A DNA stretch of 64,000 bases from CAYQUC01 sp964514215 (GCA_964514215.1 CAZEPW010000010.1:1-64000); one strand, 5' to 3'; numbered from the stretch's first letter, positions 43,336-53,139 are shown. Numbers and translations: made by a program. The notes: generated from the sequence alone by a model not told the origin.

Positions 43336-43369
43336 TAAACGACCTGTTGATTATTTTATTTATTAACAA

Positions 43370-44338
43370 TTAAAATTTAACTAAGACTGAGCCCCAGGTA
43401 AAACCACCACCAAAACCTTCAAGTAGCACTGTATGACCTTTTTTTATTCTGCCATCTTTAACTGCAATATTTAATGCTAATGGAATTGAAGCAGCTGAGG
43501 TATTGCCATGTTGATCAACAGTTACAACAACATTATCCATTGCCATATCGAGTTTTTTTGCAGTAGCAGAAATAATTCTAATATTTGCTTGATGTGGAAC
43601 AAGCCAATCAATATCTGATTTTTGCATATTATTTGAAGCCAGTGTTTCATCAACAATACGCCCTAAGGTATTCACTGCAACTTTAAATACTTCGTTGCCT
43701 TTCATTTGCATAAAAGCTTTGCCATCACGAAGTAATTTCGGGTTTTCTGAAACACCACCCGGGACGGTTAATAAATCACGGTATTTACCATCAGCATGAA
43801 TATGCGTTGAAATGATTCCGGGTTCTTCTGAGGCTTGTAAAATAACTGCGCCTGCGCCGTCTCCAAATAATACACAAGTACCGCGATCGGTCCAGTCAGT
43901 AATTCGTGATAAGGTTTCAGCGCCAACAACTAAAGCACATTTGTTAGAACCACTGCGAATGAATTTTTCAGCTACAGTAACAGCATAAACAAAACCAGTG
44001 CATACAGCCTGCACATCAAAGGCCGGACAACCGTGAATATCCAATCGTTGTTGTAATAAACAAGCGGTACTTGGAAAAATTCGATCGGGAGTAGTTGTTG
44101 CAACGATGATTAAATCAATATCCGATAAATCAATTCCGGCAGCGGCAATGGCATCTCGAGAAGCATGTTCGGCTAAATCAACCGTCGTTTCATTTTCAGC
44201 TACAATATGACGTTTTTTTATTCCAGTACGATCAAAAATCCATTCATCTGTTGTATCGACAATTTTTTCCAAATCAGCGTTTGTTAATATTTTTTCAGGT
44301 AGATAACCACCTGTACCAGTAATTCGAGTATTAATCAT
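43370..44338 (-). CDS. fabH: 3-oxoacyl-[ACP] synthase III
   Basis: Starts fatty-acid synthesis by condensing acetyl-CoA with malonyl-ACP. 322 residues. Catalytic C113 in DVQAVCTGFVYA, His in LVPHQANIRI, Asn in GNTSAASIP, and the C-terminal GFGGGFTWGS. The start overlaps the plsX stop by one base, so the two genes are coupled. Confidence 0.97.
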   Translation of the reverse strand: MINTRITGTGGYLPEKILTNADLEKIVDTTDEWIFDRTGIKKRHIVAENETTVDLAEHASRDAIAAAGIDLSDIDLIIVATTTPDRIFPSTACLLQQRLDIHGCPAFDVQAVCTGFVYAVTVAEKFIRSGSNKCALVVGAETLSRITDWTDRGTCVLFGDGAGAVILQASEEPGIISTHIHADGKYRDLLTVPGGVSENPKLLRDGKAFMQMKGNEVFKVAVNTLGRIVDETLASNNMQKSDIDWLVPHQANIRIISATAKKLDMAMDNVVVTVDQHGNTSAASIPLALNIAVKDGRIKKGHTVLLEGFGGGFTWGSVLVKF

Positions 44339-45384
44339 TATGCTTCCCTAACACTTAAAGCGGTTTCAAGTTTGTTAGCAATACGTTCTGGTACGTTTTT
44401 ATCCACTTCGATAATTGCTTCATAAATTGCGGTTTCAAATGATCGTGCATCCGCACCTCCATGACTTTTAATAACTGTTTTTCGTAACCCTAAAAAACTA
44501 GCGCCGTTGTATTCACTAGGATCAACTTTCTTTTTAAATGATTTCAACACTGGCAGTGAAATTAATCCTGCTAATTTAGATAATATGCTGGCTTTAAATT
44601 CTTGCTTCATAAAATGAGCTATCATTTTTGCCACACCTTCAGAGGTTTTTAACATGACGTTACCAACAAACCCGTCACATACGATTACATCCGCATGACC
44701 TAAATAAATACCATCACCTTCAACATAACCAATGTAATTAAGATTACTATTGTTTAGTAATAATGCCGATTCTTTTACTTGTTCATTACCCTTAATGTCT
44801 TCTTCACCAATATTCAACAAGGCTACTTCAGGTCTTTCTATGTTATCTACAGCGCTGCATAATTCCGATGCCATTACAGCAAATTGAAATAATTGTTCCG
44901 CACTTGAATCAATATTTGCACCAAGATCCAATACGTGAGTATGGCCTGATATTGTTGGTAAAGTTTTACAAATTGCAGGACGATCAATTCCAGGAAGCAT
45001 CTTTAGAACAAATCGAGCAATTGCCATTAATGCTCCAGTATTACCGGCACTAACGCAGGCATGAGCTTCACCTGATTTAACTAAATTAAGCGCCACCCGA
45101 AGTGATGAATCTTTTTTATTACGTAATGCTTGAGCCGGGTGCTCATCCATAGCAACAACTTGAGATGCGTGATGTATTTTCAATCGAGATTCATCATAAG
45201 TTGCTGAACAACTATTTAGCACCGATTTTATTGATGACTCATCACCAACTAAGATAATGTGAATGGCTTTATTTTTTCCGAGCACGGCCAAACCTGCCGG
45301 TACGACAACAGATGGTCCGTGATCACCCCCCATAGCATCAAGTGCTATAGAGATGTTCACGTTTTCCGGTTTGGAAGTTGACAC
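44338..45384 (-). CDS. plsX: Phosphate acyltransferase PlsX
   Basis: Converts acyl-ACP to acyl-phosphate for phospholipid synthesis. 348 residues. N-terminal ISIALDAMGGDHGPSVVVPA, HASQVVAMDEHPAQALRNKKDSSL, SAGNTGALMA and CDGFVGNVMLKTSEG are diagnostic. 30 bases after rpmF. First lipid gene of the fab cluster. Confidence 0.96.
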   Translation of the reverse strand: MSTSKPENVNISIALDAMGGDHGPSVVVPAGLAVLGKNKAIHIILVGDESSIKSVLNSCSATYDESRLKIHHASQVVAMDEHPAQALRNKKDSSLRVALNLVKSGEAHACVSAGNTGALMAIARFVLKMLPGIDRPAICKTLPTISGHTHVLDLGANIDSSAEQLFQFAVMASELCSAVDNIERPEVALLNIGEEDIKGNEQVKESALLLNNSNLNYIGYVEGDGIYLGHADVIVCDGFVGNVMLKTSEGVAKMIAHFMKQEFKASILSKLAGLISLPVLKSFKKKVDPSEYNGASFLGLRKTVIKSHGGADARSFETAIYEAIIEVDKNVPERIANKLETALSVREA

Positions 45385-45414
45385 TCGATGGTGAGTATGA
45401 TTATTTATCGAGAA

Positions 45415-45594
45415 TTATTCGTCTTTACCAGCAACAACCTGACGGCCACGATAGAAGCCATTAGGGCTAACGTGATGACGTAAATGTGTTTCACCCGTAG
45501 TTGATTCGATTGATAATGCTTTTGAAGTTAATGAATCGTGTGAACGACGCATACCACGTTTAGATGAAGATTTTTTCGTTTTTTGAACAGCCAT
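45415..45594 (-). CDS. rpmF: Ribosomal protein bL32
   Basis: 59 residues, beginning MAVQKTKKSSSKRGMRRSHD, the standard bL32 start. The middle and end read STTGETHLRHHVSPNGFYRGRQVV, again typical. The zinc-binding cysteines of some bL32 proteins are not present, as in E. coli. GAGGT precedes the ATG. It lies between yceD and plsX as in all gammaproteobacteria. Confidence 0.95.
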   Translation of the reverse strand: MAVQKTKKSSSKRGMRRSHDSLTSKALSIESTTGETHLRHHVSPNGFYRGRQVVAGKDE

Positions 45595-45612
45595 AATTTA
45601 CCTCAGTAGTAC

Positions 45613-46155
45613 TTATTTATTCAGATCTTTTAATACTGAAAAAGGATTCATTTTTTTATCCTCATCAATTTCAGATAAAACCGTATCTGACTTGTTTAGT
45701 GTCATGTGCGTTAATTGCTCAGAACACCGCGTATCTTTATGTTTTGGGATAGTTGGTAAAGCAAGTAACAACTCATCCTCTATTATATCGGATAACATGA
45801 TTGGAGTGTCAGTTACTATGTAGGGATCGTATTCCCCGCTTAGTTTTTCGCCATCATATTCCGAAACCAAAAATGCAATTAAAAAATCAACATTTATGTT
45901 GAAACTCATTTTATCTAAACACCGCTGGCACAATAAATGAACCGTGCCTTGAATTGTTCCCGACAAAAAGTGAATTCCATTACTATCTTTATCAAACACC
46001 AGTGAAACATCGAGCTGTTCTTTTGTTGAACTCTCCAGCAACGGCTCCAAGCGCTTCATTTGCCTTAATGACATTTTACCATCATATAATCGACCAACTT
46101 CGGCAAGCCGAAACGGATCGATAAACTGCGGCAGTTTTTGGGCCTTATCTGACAT
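45613..46155 (-). CDS. yceD: YceD/DUF177 protein (large-subunit rRNA accumulation)
   Basis: 180 residues from ATG 46155; a TTG at 46164 is less likely. DUF177 proteins are linked to 23S rRNA accumulation and precede rpmF. Two metal-type Cys are present in LLCQRCLDKM, followed by acidic DIIEDELLLALPTIPKHKDTRC, the conserved family block with a final Cys. It heads the rpmF-plsX-fab operon. Its promoter should lie in the 305-base divergent gap upstream. Confidence 0.88.
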   Translation of the reverse strand: MSDKAQKLPQFIDPFRLAEVGRLYDGKMSLRQMKRLEPLLESSTKEQLDVSLVFDKDSNGIHFLSGTIQGTVHLLCQRCLDKMSFNINVDFLIAFLVSEYDGEKLSGEYDPYIVTDTPIMLSDIIEDELLLALPTIPKHKDTRCSEQLTHMTLNKSDTVLSEIDEDKKMNPFSVLKDLNK

Positions 46156-46460
46156 AGCGCGCAATTTTAAGGCACTATTGCTAAGTAGTCAAAATCATTA
46201 GATAAATATTGTTAAAAAAAGTGCTTTTTTTAATAAAACCACACTATTTTTCACTATTTATTTTGATATTGTGTGAAATTTAGATAGATCTGAGCTAAAT
46301 TCATAGGAAACAAGCCTGCTTTAACCTGAGCAGCAAGTAACCAAAAACACAATTCCAGGGTTTTATGTGCTAAATCAGCTCTAGTTAAACTTAAAACTTT
46401 TATACTCAATTCAGGTAAATTGGGATAATTAAAACTATAAAAAAACACCATAAGACAAAT
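46156..46460. other. Divergent intergenic region yceD / pyruvate carboxylase
   Basis: 305 bases that must hold the promoters of the yceD operon (minus) and of the carboxylase genes (plus). A 65-codon open frame on the minus strand (46451-46254, MVFFYSFNYP to FTQYQNK) crosses it. It has no ribosome site and no recognisable family, so I treat it as doubtful rather than list it as a gene. I see no strong promoter boxes or hairpins. Confidence 0.5.
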
Positions 46461-47879
46461 ATGATAAAAAAAATCCTTATTGCAAATCGTGGTGAAATTG
46501 CCGTTAGAATTGTACGGGCATGTTCAGAAATGGGGATAAAATCGGTTGCGGTTTATGCCGAGGCAGATCGTTATTCATTACACGTCAAAAAAGCGGATGA
46601 AGCATACAGCTTAGGGCCTGATACAGTCGCAGGCTATTTAAGCGTCCATCGTTTGGTTAATTTAGCCAAAGAGGCGGGCTGTGATGCTCTGCACCCCGGT
46701 TATGGGTTTTTATCAGAAAATCCTGAGCTTGCTGCAGCTTGTGCCCGGCGAGAAATTCAGTTTATAGGGCCTGATGAAGCTATTATCCGTAAAATGGGTG
46801 ATAAAATTCAGGCCAGAAAGGCAATGATGGCTGCGGATATTCCAGTAACTCCAGGTAGCGAATCAAATTTAGCTGATTTGGCTGAGGCCATTACATTTGC
46901 TAATGACATTGGATACCCTGTCATGCTCAAGGCCACAGCAGGAGGTGGTGGCCGAGGAATACGTCGATGTAATGATTTAGCCGAATTAACTAAAAATTAT
47001 GATCGAGTGATTTCTGAAGCCAATAAAGCGTTTGGCTCCACGGATATATTCATTGAAAAATGCATTGATAATCCTCGGCATATTGAAGTTCAAATTTTGG
47101 CAGATAAGCATGGCAATGTAGTACATTTATTTGAACGCGATTGCTCCATTCAACGTCGCCATCAAAAATTAATCGAAATAGCGCCTTCCCCCCAAATAAC
47201 CGAGCAACAACGCGTTTATTTGGGCAAGCTTGCTGTTCGAGCTGCAAAATCAGTTAATTATATTAATGCCGGAACAGTTGAGTTTTTAATGACTCAAGAC
47301 AATCAGTTTTACTTTATGGAAATGAATACCCGCTTGCAAGTAGAACACCCGATAACAGAAAGTATTACCGGTATTGATATTGTTCAAGAGCAAATTCGAA
47401 TAGCATCCGGACTTAACTTAACCTACCAACAACATGAAATTAAAAAACGTGGTTATGCCATTGAATTTAGAATTAATGCCGAAGATCCTCAAAATGATTT
47501 TTTGCCCAGTTTCGGAAAAATTTCACGTTACTTTGCCACCGGTGGCCCGGGTGTTAGAACCGATGGCTCGATTTATACTGGTTATGTTATACCTCCCTAC
47601 TACGATTCGATGTGTGCAAAACTCATTATTTGGGCATTAGACTGGGATTCAGTGTTAGATCGTTCCCAACGTGCGTTAAAAGATATTGTGCTTCATGGTG
47701 TCAAAACCACTATTCCCTATCAATTAGAAATTTTAAAATCGGCTGAATTTCAAATGGGACAATTTGATACAAGCTTTGTGGAAAAACATCCAGAATTAAA
47801 TAAGTATTCGGTAAAACGATCTAACCGAGATGTTGCCGCAGCGGTAGCTGCTGCGATTGCAGCGAGCATGGGTTTATAA
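46461..47879 (+). CDS. pycA: Pyruvate carboxylase subunit A (biotin carboxylase)
   Basis: ATP-grasp biotin carboxylase of 472 residues that carboxylates biotin on the partner subunit. KILIANRGEIAVRI at the start, Gly-rich loop ATAGGGGRGIRRC around 161-166, ERDCSIQRRHQKLIEIAPSP and EMNTRLQVEHPITE in the ATP/biotin site. The neighbour 39 bases downstream is a carboxyltransferase with its own biotin domain, so this is half of a two-subunit pyruvate carboxylase rather than AccC of acetyl-CoA carboxylase, whose partner accB would be adjacent. The C-terminal tail is Ala-rich (AAAVAAAIAAS). Start ATG is directly within the divergent region with a weak ribosome site. Confidence 0.88.
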   Translation: MIKKILIANRGEIAVRIVRACSEMGIKSVAVYAEADRYSLHVKKADEAYSLGPDTVAGYLSVHRLVNLAKEAGCDALHPGYGFLSENPELAAACARREIQFIGPDEAIIRKMGDKIQARKAMMAADIPVTPGSESNLADLAEAITFANDIGYPVMLKATAGGGGRGIRRCNDLAELTKNYDRVISEANKAFGSTDIFIEKCIDNPRHIEVQILADKHGNVVHLFERDCSIQRRHQKLIEIAPSPQITEQQRVYLGKLAVRAAKSVNYINAGTVEFLMTQDNQFYFMEMNTRLQVEHPITESITGIDIVQEQIRIASGLNLTYQQHEIKKRGYAIEFRINAEDPQNDFLPSFGKISRYFATGGPGVRTDGSIYTGYVIPPYYDSMCAKLIIWALDWDSVLDRSQRALKDIVLHGVKTTIPYQLEILKSAEFQMGQFDTSFVEKHPELNKYSVKRSNRDVAAAVAAAIAASMGL

Positions 47880-47918
47880 CAGTTTAAAACAATAATTACT
47901 AAAATTATGGAGTAATCA

Positions 47919-49754
47919 ATGCCGGCGATTAAAATAACTGACACTATTTTAAGAGATGCACATCAATCACTCATTGCAACCAGAATGCGAATTGAAGATA
48001 TGCTACCAATTTGCGAACGTCTTGATAAAATAAATTATTGGTCACTCGAAGTTTGGGGTGGCGCAACGTTTGATTCCTGCATTCGTTTTTTAAAAGAAGA
48101 TCCGTGGCAACGGCTTCGATCATTAAAAGCAGCATTGCCAACTACACCATTGCAAATGTTGTTACGCGGTCAAAACTTATTAGGCTATCGTCATTATTCA
48201 GATGATGTTGTTCGAGCCTTTGTTCGTCGCTCGGCAATTAACGGTATCGATATATTCCGAATTTTTGACGCATTAAATGATATTCGAAATTTAAAAGTAT
48301 CTATTGAAGCCGTTAAAAATGAAAATAAACATGCACAAGGCGCTATTTGTTACACCACGAGTCCTGTTCACAACACCCAGCAATTTGTAGCTATGGCTGT
48401 TGAGTTACAAGAATTAGGCTGTGATAGTGTCGTAATTAAAGACATGGCAGGTTTATTAACGCCAACCGTTACTGAGACGCTAGTAACTGCTTTAGTAGAA
48501 ACATTAACTATTCCCGTGCATATTCATTCTCATGCAACATCGGGCTTAGCGAGCATGTGTCAGCTAAAAGCAATAGAAAGCGGCGCTAGTGGTATCGATA
48601 CTGCAATATCATCATTTTCGGGTGGCAGTAGTCACCCCGCGACTGAAAGCATGGTAGCCGCTCTTCGAAATACGGCCTATGACACTAAGCTTGATTTGAG
48701 CGCATTACAGGAAATTGGTTTTTATTTTTATGAAGTAAGAAAAAAATACCATCAATTTGAAAGTGAATTCACCGGGCTTGATACCAGAGTACAAGTTAAT
48801 CAAGTTCCCGGTGGCATGATGTCTAATTTATCGAATCAGTTAAAAGAGCAAGGTGAGCTTTCTCGTATGAATGATGTTTTAAATGAGATTCCTAAGGTAC
48901 GAAAAGAATTAGGTTACCCGCCTTTAGTAACGCCTACCTCTCAAATTGTTGGTACACAAGCAGTATTAAATGTATTAACTGGAGAGCGTTATAAAACCAT
49001 CACAAATGAAGTGAAAATTTATTTAAAAGGACAATATGGTAAAGCATTAGGTGAAATAAGCCCCCAAGTTCGACATATGGCTATCGGTAATGAAGAGGTG
49101 ATTGAATGTCGTCCTGCGGATTTACTGGAACCAGAACTGGATAAATTAAAAAGCCAATGCTCCGATGTTAGTGAAAACGAAGATGATGTTCTTATCTATT
49201 CGATGTTTCCGGATATTGGCAGACAATTCTTAGAAGATAGAAAAAATGGAACGCTGGAGCCTGAAAAACTTGAACCAATAGTCGAATCGAATCAACAAAT
49301 GGTAAATATGGCTGCCACCGAGTTTAATGTTACTATGCATGGCGAGACCTATAACATCAATATAACCGGCACTGGTTATTCCTCTCAAGAACTAAAACCC
49401 TATTATATTCAAATTGATGGCCAGCCTGAAGAAATCTTAGTTGAAAATTTAAATCAAATGGAAATCAGTAACGGTCATTCAACCGGAAATATTATACCAG
49501 CAACGAAATCGGCTCAAGGGAAACGGCCTAGAGCAACTAACCCTGGTGATGTGACCACCTCAATGCCAGGTACTATTGTTGATATTTTTGTCGTCGTCGG
49601 TGATGAGGTAAAAGCCGGTGATCCGGTTTTAATAACCGAAGCCATGAAAATGGAGACTGAAATACAAGCTCCAATTGATGGTATAATAAAAGCTGTTCAT
49701 GTTTCTAAAGGTGAAAGTATTAATCCTGATGAAACTTTAATCGAAATAAAATAA
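47919..49754 (+). CDS. pycB: Pyruvate carboxylase subunit B (carboxyltransferase plus biotinyl domain)
   Basis: 611 residues. HMGL-like carboxyltransferase TIM barrel at about 5-275 (TDTILRDAHQSLIATRMR, LEVWGGATFDSCIRFL, and the metal His pair in VHIHSHATSG), a conserved PYC/OADA domain, a linker, and a biotinyl domain at about 537-611 with the biotin lysine K577 in EAMKMETEI. Together with PycA it makes oxaloacetate from pyruvate. The same protein occurs as the alpha subunit of sodium-pumping oxaloacetate decarboxylase, but oadG and oadB are not next to it, while a biotin carboxylase is. GGAG lies before the start. Confidence 0.88.
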   Translation: MPAIKITDTILRDAHQSLIATRMRIEDMLPICERLDKINYWSLEVWGGATFDSCIRFLKEDPWQRLRSLKAALPTTPLQMLLRGQNLLGYRHYSDDVVRAFVRRSAINGIDIFRIFDALNDIRNLKVSIEAVKNENKHAQGAICYTTSPVHNTQQFVAMAVELQELGCDSVVIKDMAGLLTPTVTETLVTALVETLTIPVHIHSHATSGLASMCQLKAIESGASGIDTAISSFSGGSSHPATESMVAALRNTAYDTKLDLSALQEIGFYFYEVRKKYHQFESEFTGLDTRVQVNQVPGGMMSNLSNQLKEQGELSRMNDVLNEIPKVRKELGYPPLVTPTSQIVGTQAVLNVLTGERYKTITNEVKIYLKGQYGKALGEISPQVRHMAIGNEEVIECRPADLLEPELDKLKSQCSDVSENEDDVLIYSMFPDIGRQFLEDRKNGTLEPEKLEPIVESNQQMVNMAATEFNVTMHGETYNINITGTGYSSQELKPYYIQIDGQPEEILVENLNQMEISNGHSTGNIIPATKSAQGKRPRATNPGDVTTSMPGTIVDIFVVVGDEVKAGDPVLITEAMKMETEIQAPIDGIIKAVHVSKGESINPDETLIEIK

Positions 49755-49766
49755 AAACGACATAAC

Positions 49767-50345
49767 ATGACTAATATTATACTTGCCTCTACGTCCCCCT
49801 ATAGAAAAGACATTTTAAACAAACTTCAAATACCATTTACTTGCTGCGCGCCAGATATTGATGAACAAGCTAAAGAAAATGAAACACCGGAAAATTTAGT
49901 ACAACGATTATCAGTAGAAAAAGCCCAGACTTGTGCCAAGCAACATGATAATTCACTTATTATTGGCTCCGATCAAGTTGCAGTGATTAATAACGTAGTT
50001 ATTGGGAAACCACATAACCATGAAAACGCCATCAAACAATTACAAAACGCCTCAGGAAAAGAAGTTACATTTTTGACTGGTTTATGTTTATTAAATTCAC
50101 ATACAAATAATTATCAAGTAGATGTTGTTCCTTTTAGCGTTGTTTTTAGAACATTAAACAATAACCAAATCGAAAATTATTTAAACAAGGAGCAACCTTA
50201 TAATAGTGCAGGCAGTTTTAAATCGGAAGGTTTAGGAATTTGCTTATTTGAAAAATTGATGGGCGACGATCCAAATACATTAATAGGGTTACCATTGATT
50301 CGCTTGACTAAAATGTTCGAACAAGAAAATTATTTTATTTTATAA
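49767..50345 (+). CDS. maf: Maf-family nucleotide pyrophosphatase
   Basis: 192 residues. Maf proteins hydrolyse non-canonical or methylated nucleoside triphosphates. N-terminal ILASTSPYRKDIL, catalytic Asp in IIGSDQVAVI, Lys in IGKPHNHENA, and the late YNSAGSFKSEGLGICLF are conserved family blocks; the GSFKSEG form fits the YceF type (7-methyl-GTP). In E. coli yceF lies next to yceD; here the pyruvate carboxylase pair has come between them. 12 bases after pycB, probably cotranscribed. Confidence 0.9.
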   Translation: MTNIILASTSPYRKDILNKLQIPFTCCAPDIDEQAKENETPENLVQRLSVEKAQTCAKQHDNSLIIGSDQVAVINNVVIGKPHNHENAIKQLQNASGKEVTFLTGLCLLNSHTNNYQVDVVPFSVVFRTLNNNQIENYLNKEQPYNSAGSFKSEGLGICLFEKLMGDDPNTLIGLPLIRLTKMFEQENYFIL

Positions 50346-50356
50346 TAAAACTTGTC

Positions 50357-50380
50357 GGGGGTTGATATTAGCCAAACCCC
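50357..50380. terminator. Hairpin between convergent maf and sppA
   Basis: GGGGTT (50358-50363) pairs with AACCCC (50375-50380) over an 11-base loop. The flanks are A/T-rich on both sides (AACAATT downstream on +, and GTTTTATT downstream on -). It lies in the 54-base gap between the two stop codons and could end transcription from both directions. The stem is short, so strength is uncertain. Confidence 0.45.
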
Positions 50381-50399
50381 AAACAATTAAACTAAAATA

Positions 50400-51383
50400 T
50401 TATCTCAACTCGACTTTATCTAAACCTAATACAGCCGATAACGTTGTTCCAAATGAAGCCCCTAACTGTTTAGCAAATTGATCCAGATAAGATGGCTTTG
50501 GTGTAAAATCTACAATGTCTTCTGCACCAATAATTTCGCGAGCAACATAGCTACTGCTACCTAGGCCATCAATTAACCCCATCGCAACACTTTGTTCCCC
50601 TGTCCAGACATAACCGGAATACAAATTAGGTGATTCTTTTAAACGTTTGCCACGGCCTTTTTTTACAACATCAATAAATTGGGCATGGATGCTGGCCAAC
50701 ATTTTTTGAATATGCTCTTTATCGGCTTTTTTCTCAGGTGTAAATGGATCTAGAAAACCTTTGTGTTCTCCTGCTGTATATAAACGTCGTTGCACTCCTA
50801 GCTTTTTCATTGCATCAACAAATCCAAAGCCATTCATCAACACTCCGATTGAACCAACAATACTGGCTTTATCAGCATAAATTTTGTTTGCCGCTGATGC
50901 TATATAATAACCACCTGATGCGCAGACATCGACAATAACAGCATATACTTGAATATCTTTATACTTCTCACGTAAACGCACAATTTCGTCATTAATGTAA
51001 CCTGATTGCACCGGACTACCACCTGGGCTATTTATTCGCAAAATGATGCCTTTGGTATTTTTGTTTTCAAACGCATCTCGCAGTCCGGTGATAATGTTAT
51101 CCGCGTTAGCTTGAGAACTGCTTGAGATAACACCTTGAATTTCGATTAATGCCGTATGAGGACCACCCTTACCGAGATTTGAAATCCCATCATTTTTTGA
51201 TAAAGCAGCCATAAATACTGCTAAGTAACCAAATAATAATGCAAAAGTAAGAAATTTAAAAAAGATACTCCAGCGTCTAGTTCGACGTTGCTCATTTAAT
51301 GATGAAAATACCAGACGATTAATAATATCCCGATTTAATTCAGTTTCATTTGAATGGTTTTCATTTTCTTCTAGATTCGACAT
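50400..51383 (-). CDS. sppA: Signal-peptide peptidase SppA-type (S49) serine protease
   Basis: 327 residues, the short single-domain form. One membrane helix at about 41-61 anchors it, with the catalytic domain outside. Nucleophile S156 in VCASGGYYIASAA and general base K208 in AGEHKGFLDPF are spaced 52 residues apart, as in Bacillus SppA (S147/K199). INSPGGSPVQSG precedes them. Degrades leftover signal peptides in the membrane. Last of a minus-strand group rluC-HAD-sppA (gaps of 1 and 17 bases). Confidence 0.92.
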   Translation of the reverse strand: MSNLEENENHSNETELNRDIINRLVFSSLNEQRRTRRWSIFFKFLTFALLFGYLAVFMAALSKNDGISNLGKGGPHTALIEIQGVISSSSQANADNIITGLRDAFENKNTKGIILRINSPGGSPVQSGYINDEIVRLREKYKDIQVYAVIVDVCASGGYYIASAANKIYADKASIVGSIGVLMNGFGFVDAMKKLGVQRRLYTAGEHKGFLDPFTPEKKADKEHIQKMLASIHAQFIDVVKKGRGKRLKESPNLYSGYVWTGEQSVAMGLIDGLGSSSYVAREIIGAEDIVDFTPKPSYLDQFAKQLGASFGTTLSAVLGLDKVELR

Positions 51384-51400
51384 AGATTTACCTTAGTATT

Positions 51401-52078
51401 TTACAGTTTAATTAAATTATTTAAGCAACGGTGTAAATCACTGATGCCTGATACGTTTGATTTTGGTTGACACTCAAGAAGCCGTTCTTCACTATGCACA
51501 CCATGAGTGACAGCAATTGTAGGCATTCCAATAGTATGAGCCATTTCCAAATCATAGACAGTATCGCCTATCATTAATGACTGTTGTGCAGACATATTTA
51601 ATTCATTTAATATTTCAGTGAGCATTAACGGATTTGGTTTTGACAATGTTTCATCCGCGCATCTGGAACAATCAAATACTTTATCGAGTTGTGTTTTCTT
51701 TAATATTCTATCTAAACCATTTCGACCTTTGCCGGTAGCAATAGCGAGTAGCAGTCCTTTTTGTTTTAATTCATTAAGCATTTCAATAACACCATCAAAC
51801 AATTGTGATTTAGTAGTATCTTTTTCAAGGAATTGAACACGATATTCATCTATAAATAGTTGAACGTGATGCTTGCTTAAATCAGGGTAGAGTTTCAATA
51901 TGGCTTCGGTTAACCCTAAACCAATAACATCCTTTAATAATAAATCATCTCTAAACCCTAAACTTAGACTGTTAATACTCGTTCGTAAACATGACACAAT
52001 TTTAGCTTCTGAATCCATTAGCGTGCCATCCCAGTCAAAAATAATTAACTTATATACTTCTTTGTCCTTTTCTAACAA
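51401..52078 (-). CDS. HAD-superfamily phosphatase (Gph/PGP-like)
   Basis: 225 residues. Motif I IIFDWDGTLMDSE (nucleophile D15, D17), motif II AIATGKGR, motif III Lys in KPNPLML, and motif IV MIGDTVYDLEMA. A helical cap occupies about 25-85. Resembles phosphoglycolate phosphatase-type members. In many gammaproteobacteria a HAD gene follows rluC directly, as here (1-base gap). Substrate not defined by sequence. Confidence 0.88.
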   Translation of the reverse strand: MLEKDKEVYKLIIFDWDGTLMDSEAKIVSCLRTSINSLSLGFRDDLLLKDVIGLGLTEAILKLYPDLSKHHVQLFIDEYRVQFLEKDTTKSQLFDGVIEMLNELKQKGLLLAIATGKGRNGLDRILKKTQLDKVFDCSRCADETLSKPNPLMLTEILNELNMSAQQSLMIGDTVYDLEMAHTIGMPTIAVTHGVHSEERLLECQPKSNVSGISDLHRCLNNLIKL

Positions 52079-52079
52079 T

Positions 52080-53039
52080 TTAATTTATACCTAACTTTTC
52101 AATAATAGCTTCTAAGTTTGCATCTAATGGTGCGGTAATATCAATACTTAATATAGAGCCCGATTCAAGTTTTAGTGAAAACTTTAATGAAAGTGCATGT
52201 AAGAATAATCGATTTAAACCAAATTCCTTAATTTCAGAATCAAATTGCTTGTCACCATATTTATTATCACCTGCAATAGGATGTCCTTCATGTGCGCAAT
52301 GTACACGAATTTGGTGGGTGCGACCCGTTTCTATTTTCACATCAACCAAACTGGCTTTTTGCCCCAGTTTAACTGGTCGTATAATGGTTAATGCAGCTTT
52401 TCCGGCGCTATTCACTTTTACTATGCGTTCACCGGATGAAAGAACATTTTTTAACAGCGGTGCATCAATACGTTTAGTTTTACGAGGCCATTTACCTTGC
52501 ACCAAAGCCAAATAGTGTTTTTCAACGCCATTATTCTTAAGTAATTCATGGATGTTGCGCAATATACCCCGATTCTTAGCAATAATTAACGTACCAGAAG
52601 TATCACGATCAAGTCTATGCGCAAGTTCCAAATAGTCATGCTCTGAACGAGAAGCCCGTAAAATCTCAATAATGCCATGACTAATACCACTGCCACCATG
52701 AACAGCAATTCCTGATGGTTTATTTATTATTAATAAATGCTTATCTTCAAAAATAATTCTATTCTCGATATCGTTACAAAGCGCTTTTTTAGGATGACTA
52801 CTAACCTCCTTTATCGATAGTCTAACGGGAGGTATTCGAATGGAATCTCCTTCTTTTAAACGATAAGGTGGTTTAATTCGCCCTTTATTCACCCGAACCT
52901 CACCACTACGTAAGATTCGATATATCAGACTGCGCGGCGCACCTTTTAAAACACGCAATAGAAAATTATCAATACGTTGATCGCAGCTATGTTGGTCGAT
53001 AACCATATATTTAACGCGTGTATTATTCGGCTCATTCAT
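52080..53039 (-). CDS. rluC: 23S rRNA pseudouridine synthase RluC
   Basis: 319 residues. S4 RNA-binding domain at about 20-75 (RIDNFLLRVLKGAPRSLIYRILRSGEVRVN) and RluA-type catalytic domain with D144 in AHRLDRDTSGT, the same number as E. coli RluC. It modifies uridines 955, 2504 and 2580 of 23S rRNA in E. coli. Divergent from rne with a 374-base gap, the same arrangement as in E. coli. Confidence 0.92.
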   Translation of the reverse strand: MNEPNNTRVKYMVIDQHSCDQRIDNFLLRVLKGAPRSLIYRILRSGEVRVNKGRIKPPYRLKEGDSIRIPPVRLSIKEVSSHPKKALCNDIENRIIFEDKHLLIINKPSGIAVHGGSGISHGIIEILRASRSEHDYLELAHRLDRDTSGTLIIAKNRGILRNIHELLKNNGVEKHYLALVQGKWPRKTKRIDAPLLKNVLSSGERIVKVNSAGKAALTIIRPVKLGQKASLVDVKIETGRTHQIRVHCAHEGHPIAGDNKYGDKQFDSEIKEFGLNRLFLHALSLKFSLKLESGSILSIDITAPLDANLEAIIEKLGIN

Positions 53040-53139
53040 ATTTATAATTACATCTACATGTTAAATGTTTGAAGGTCAGTGAAATCATTGTTATAGTTAC
53101 TCATTAGATGAAGATTAATTACTGTCCTCTTCTTTTAGT

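Noticed and set aside
46254..46451. 65-codon open frame on the minus strand between yceD and pycA
   Set aside because: No ribosome site, no recognisable family, and it covers the region that must contain promoters. Possible but not supported.
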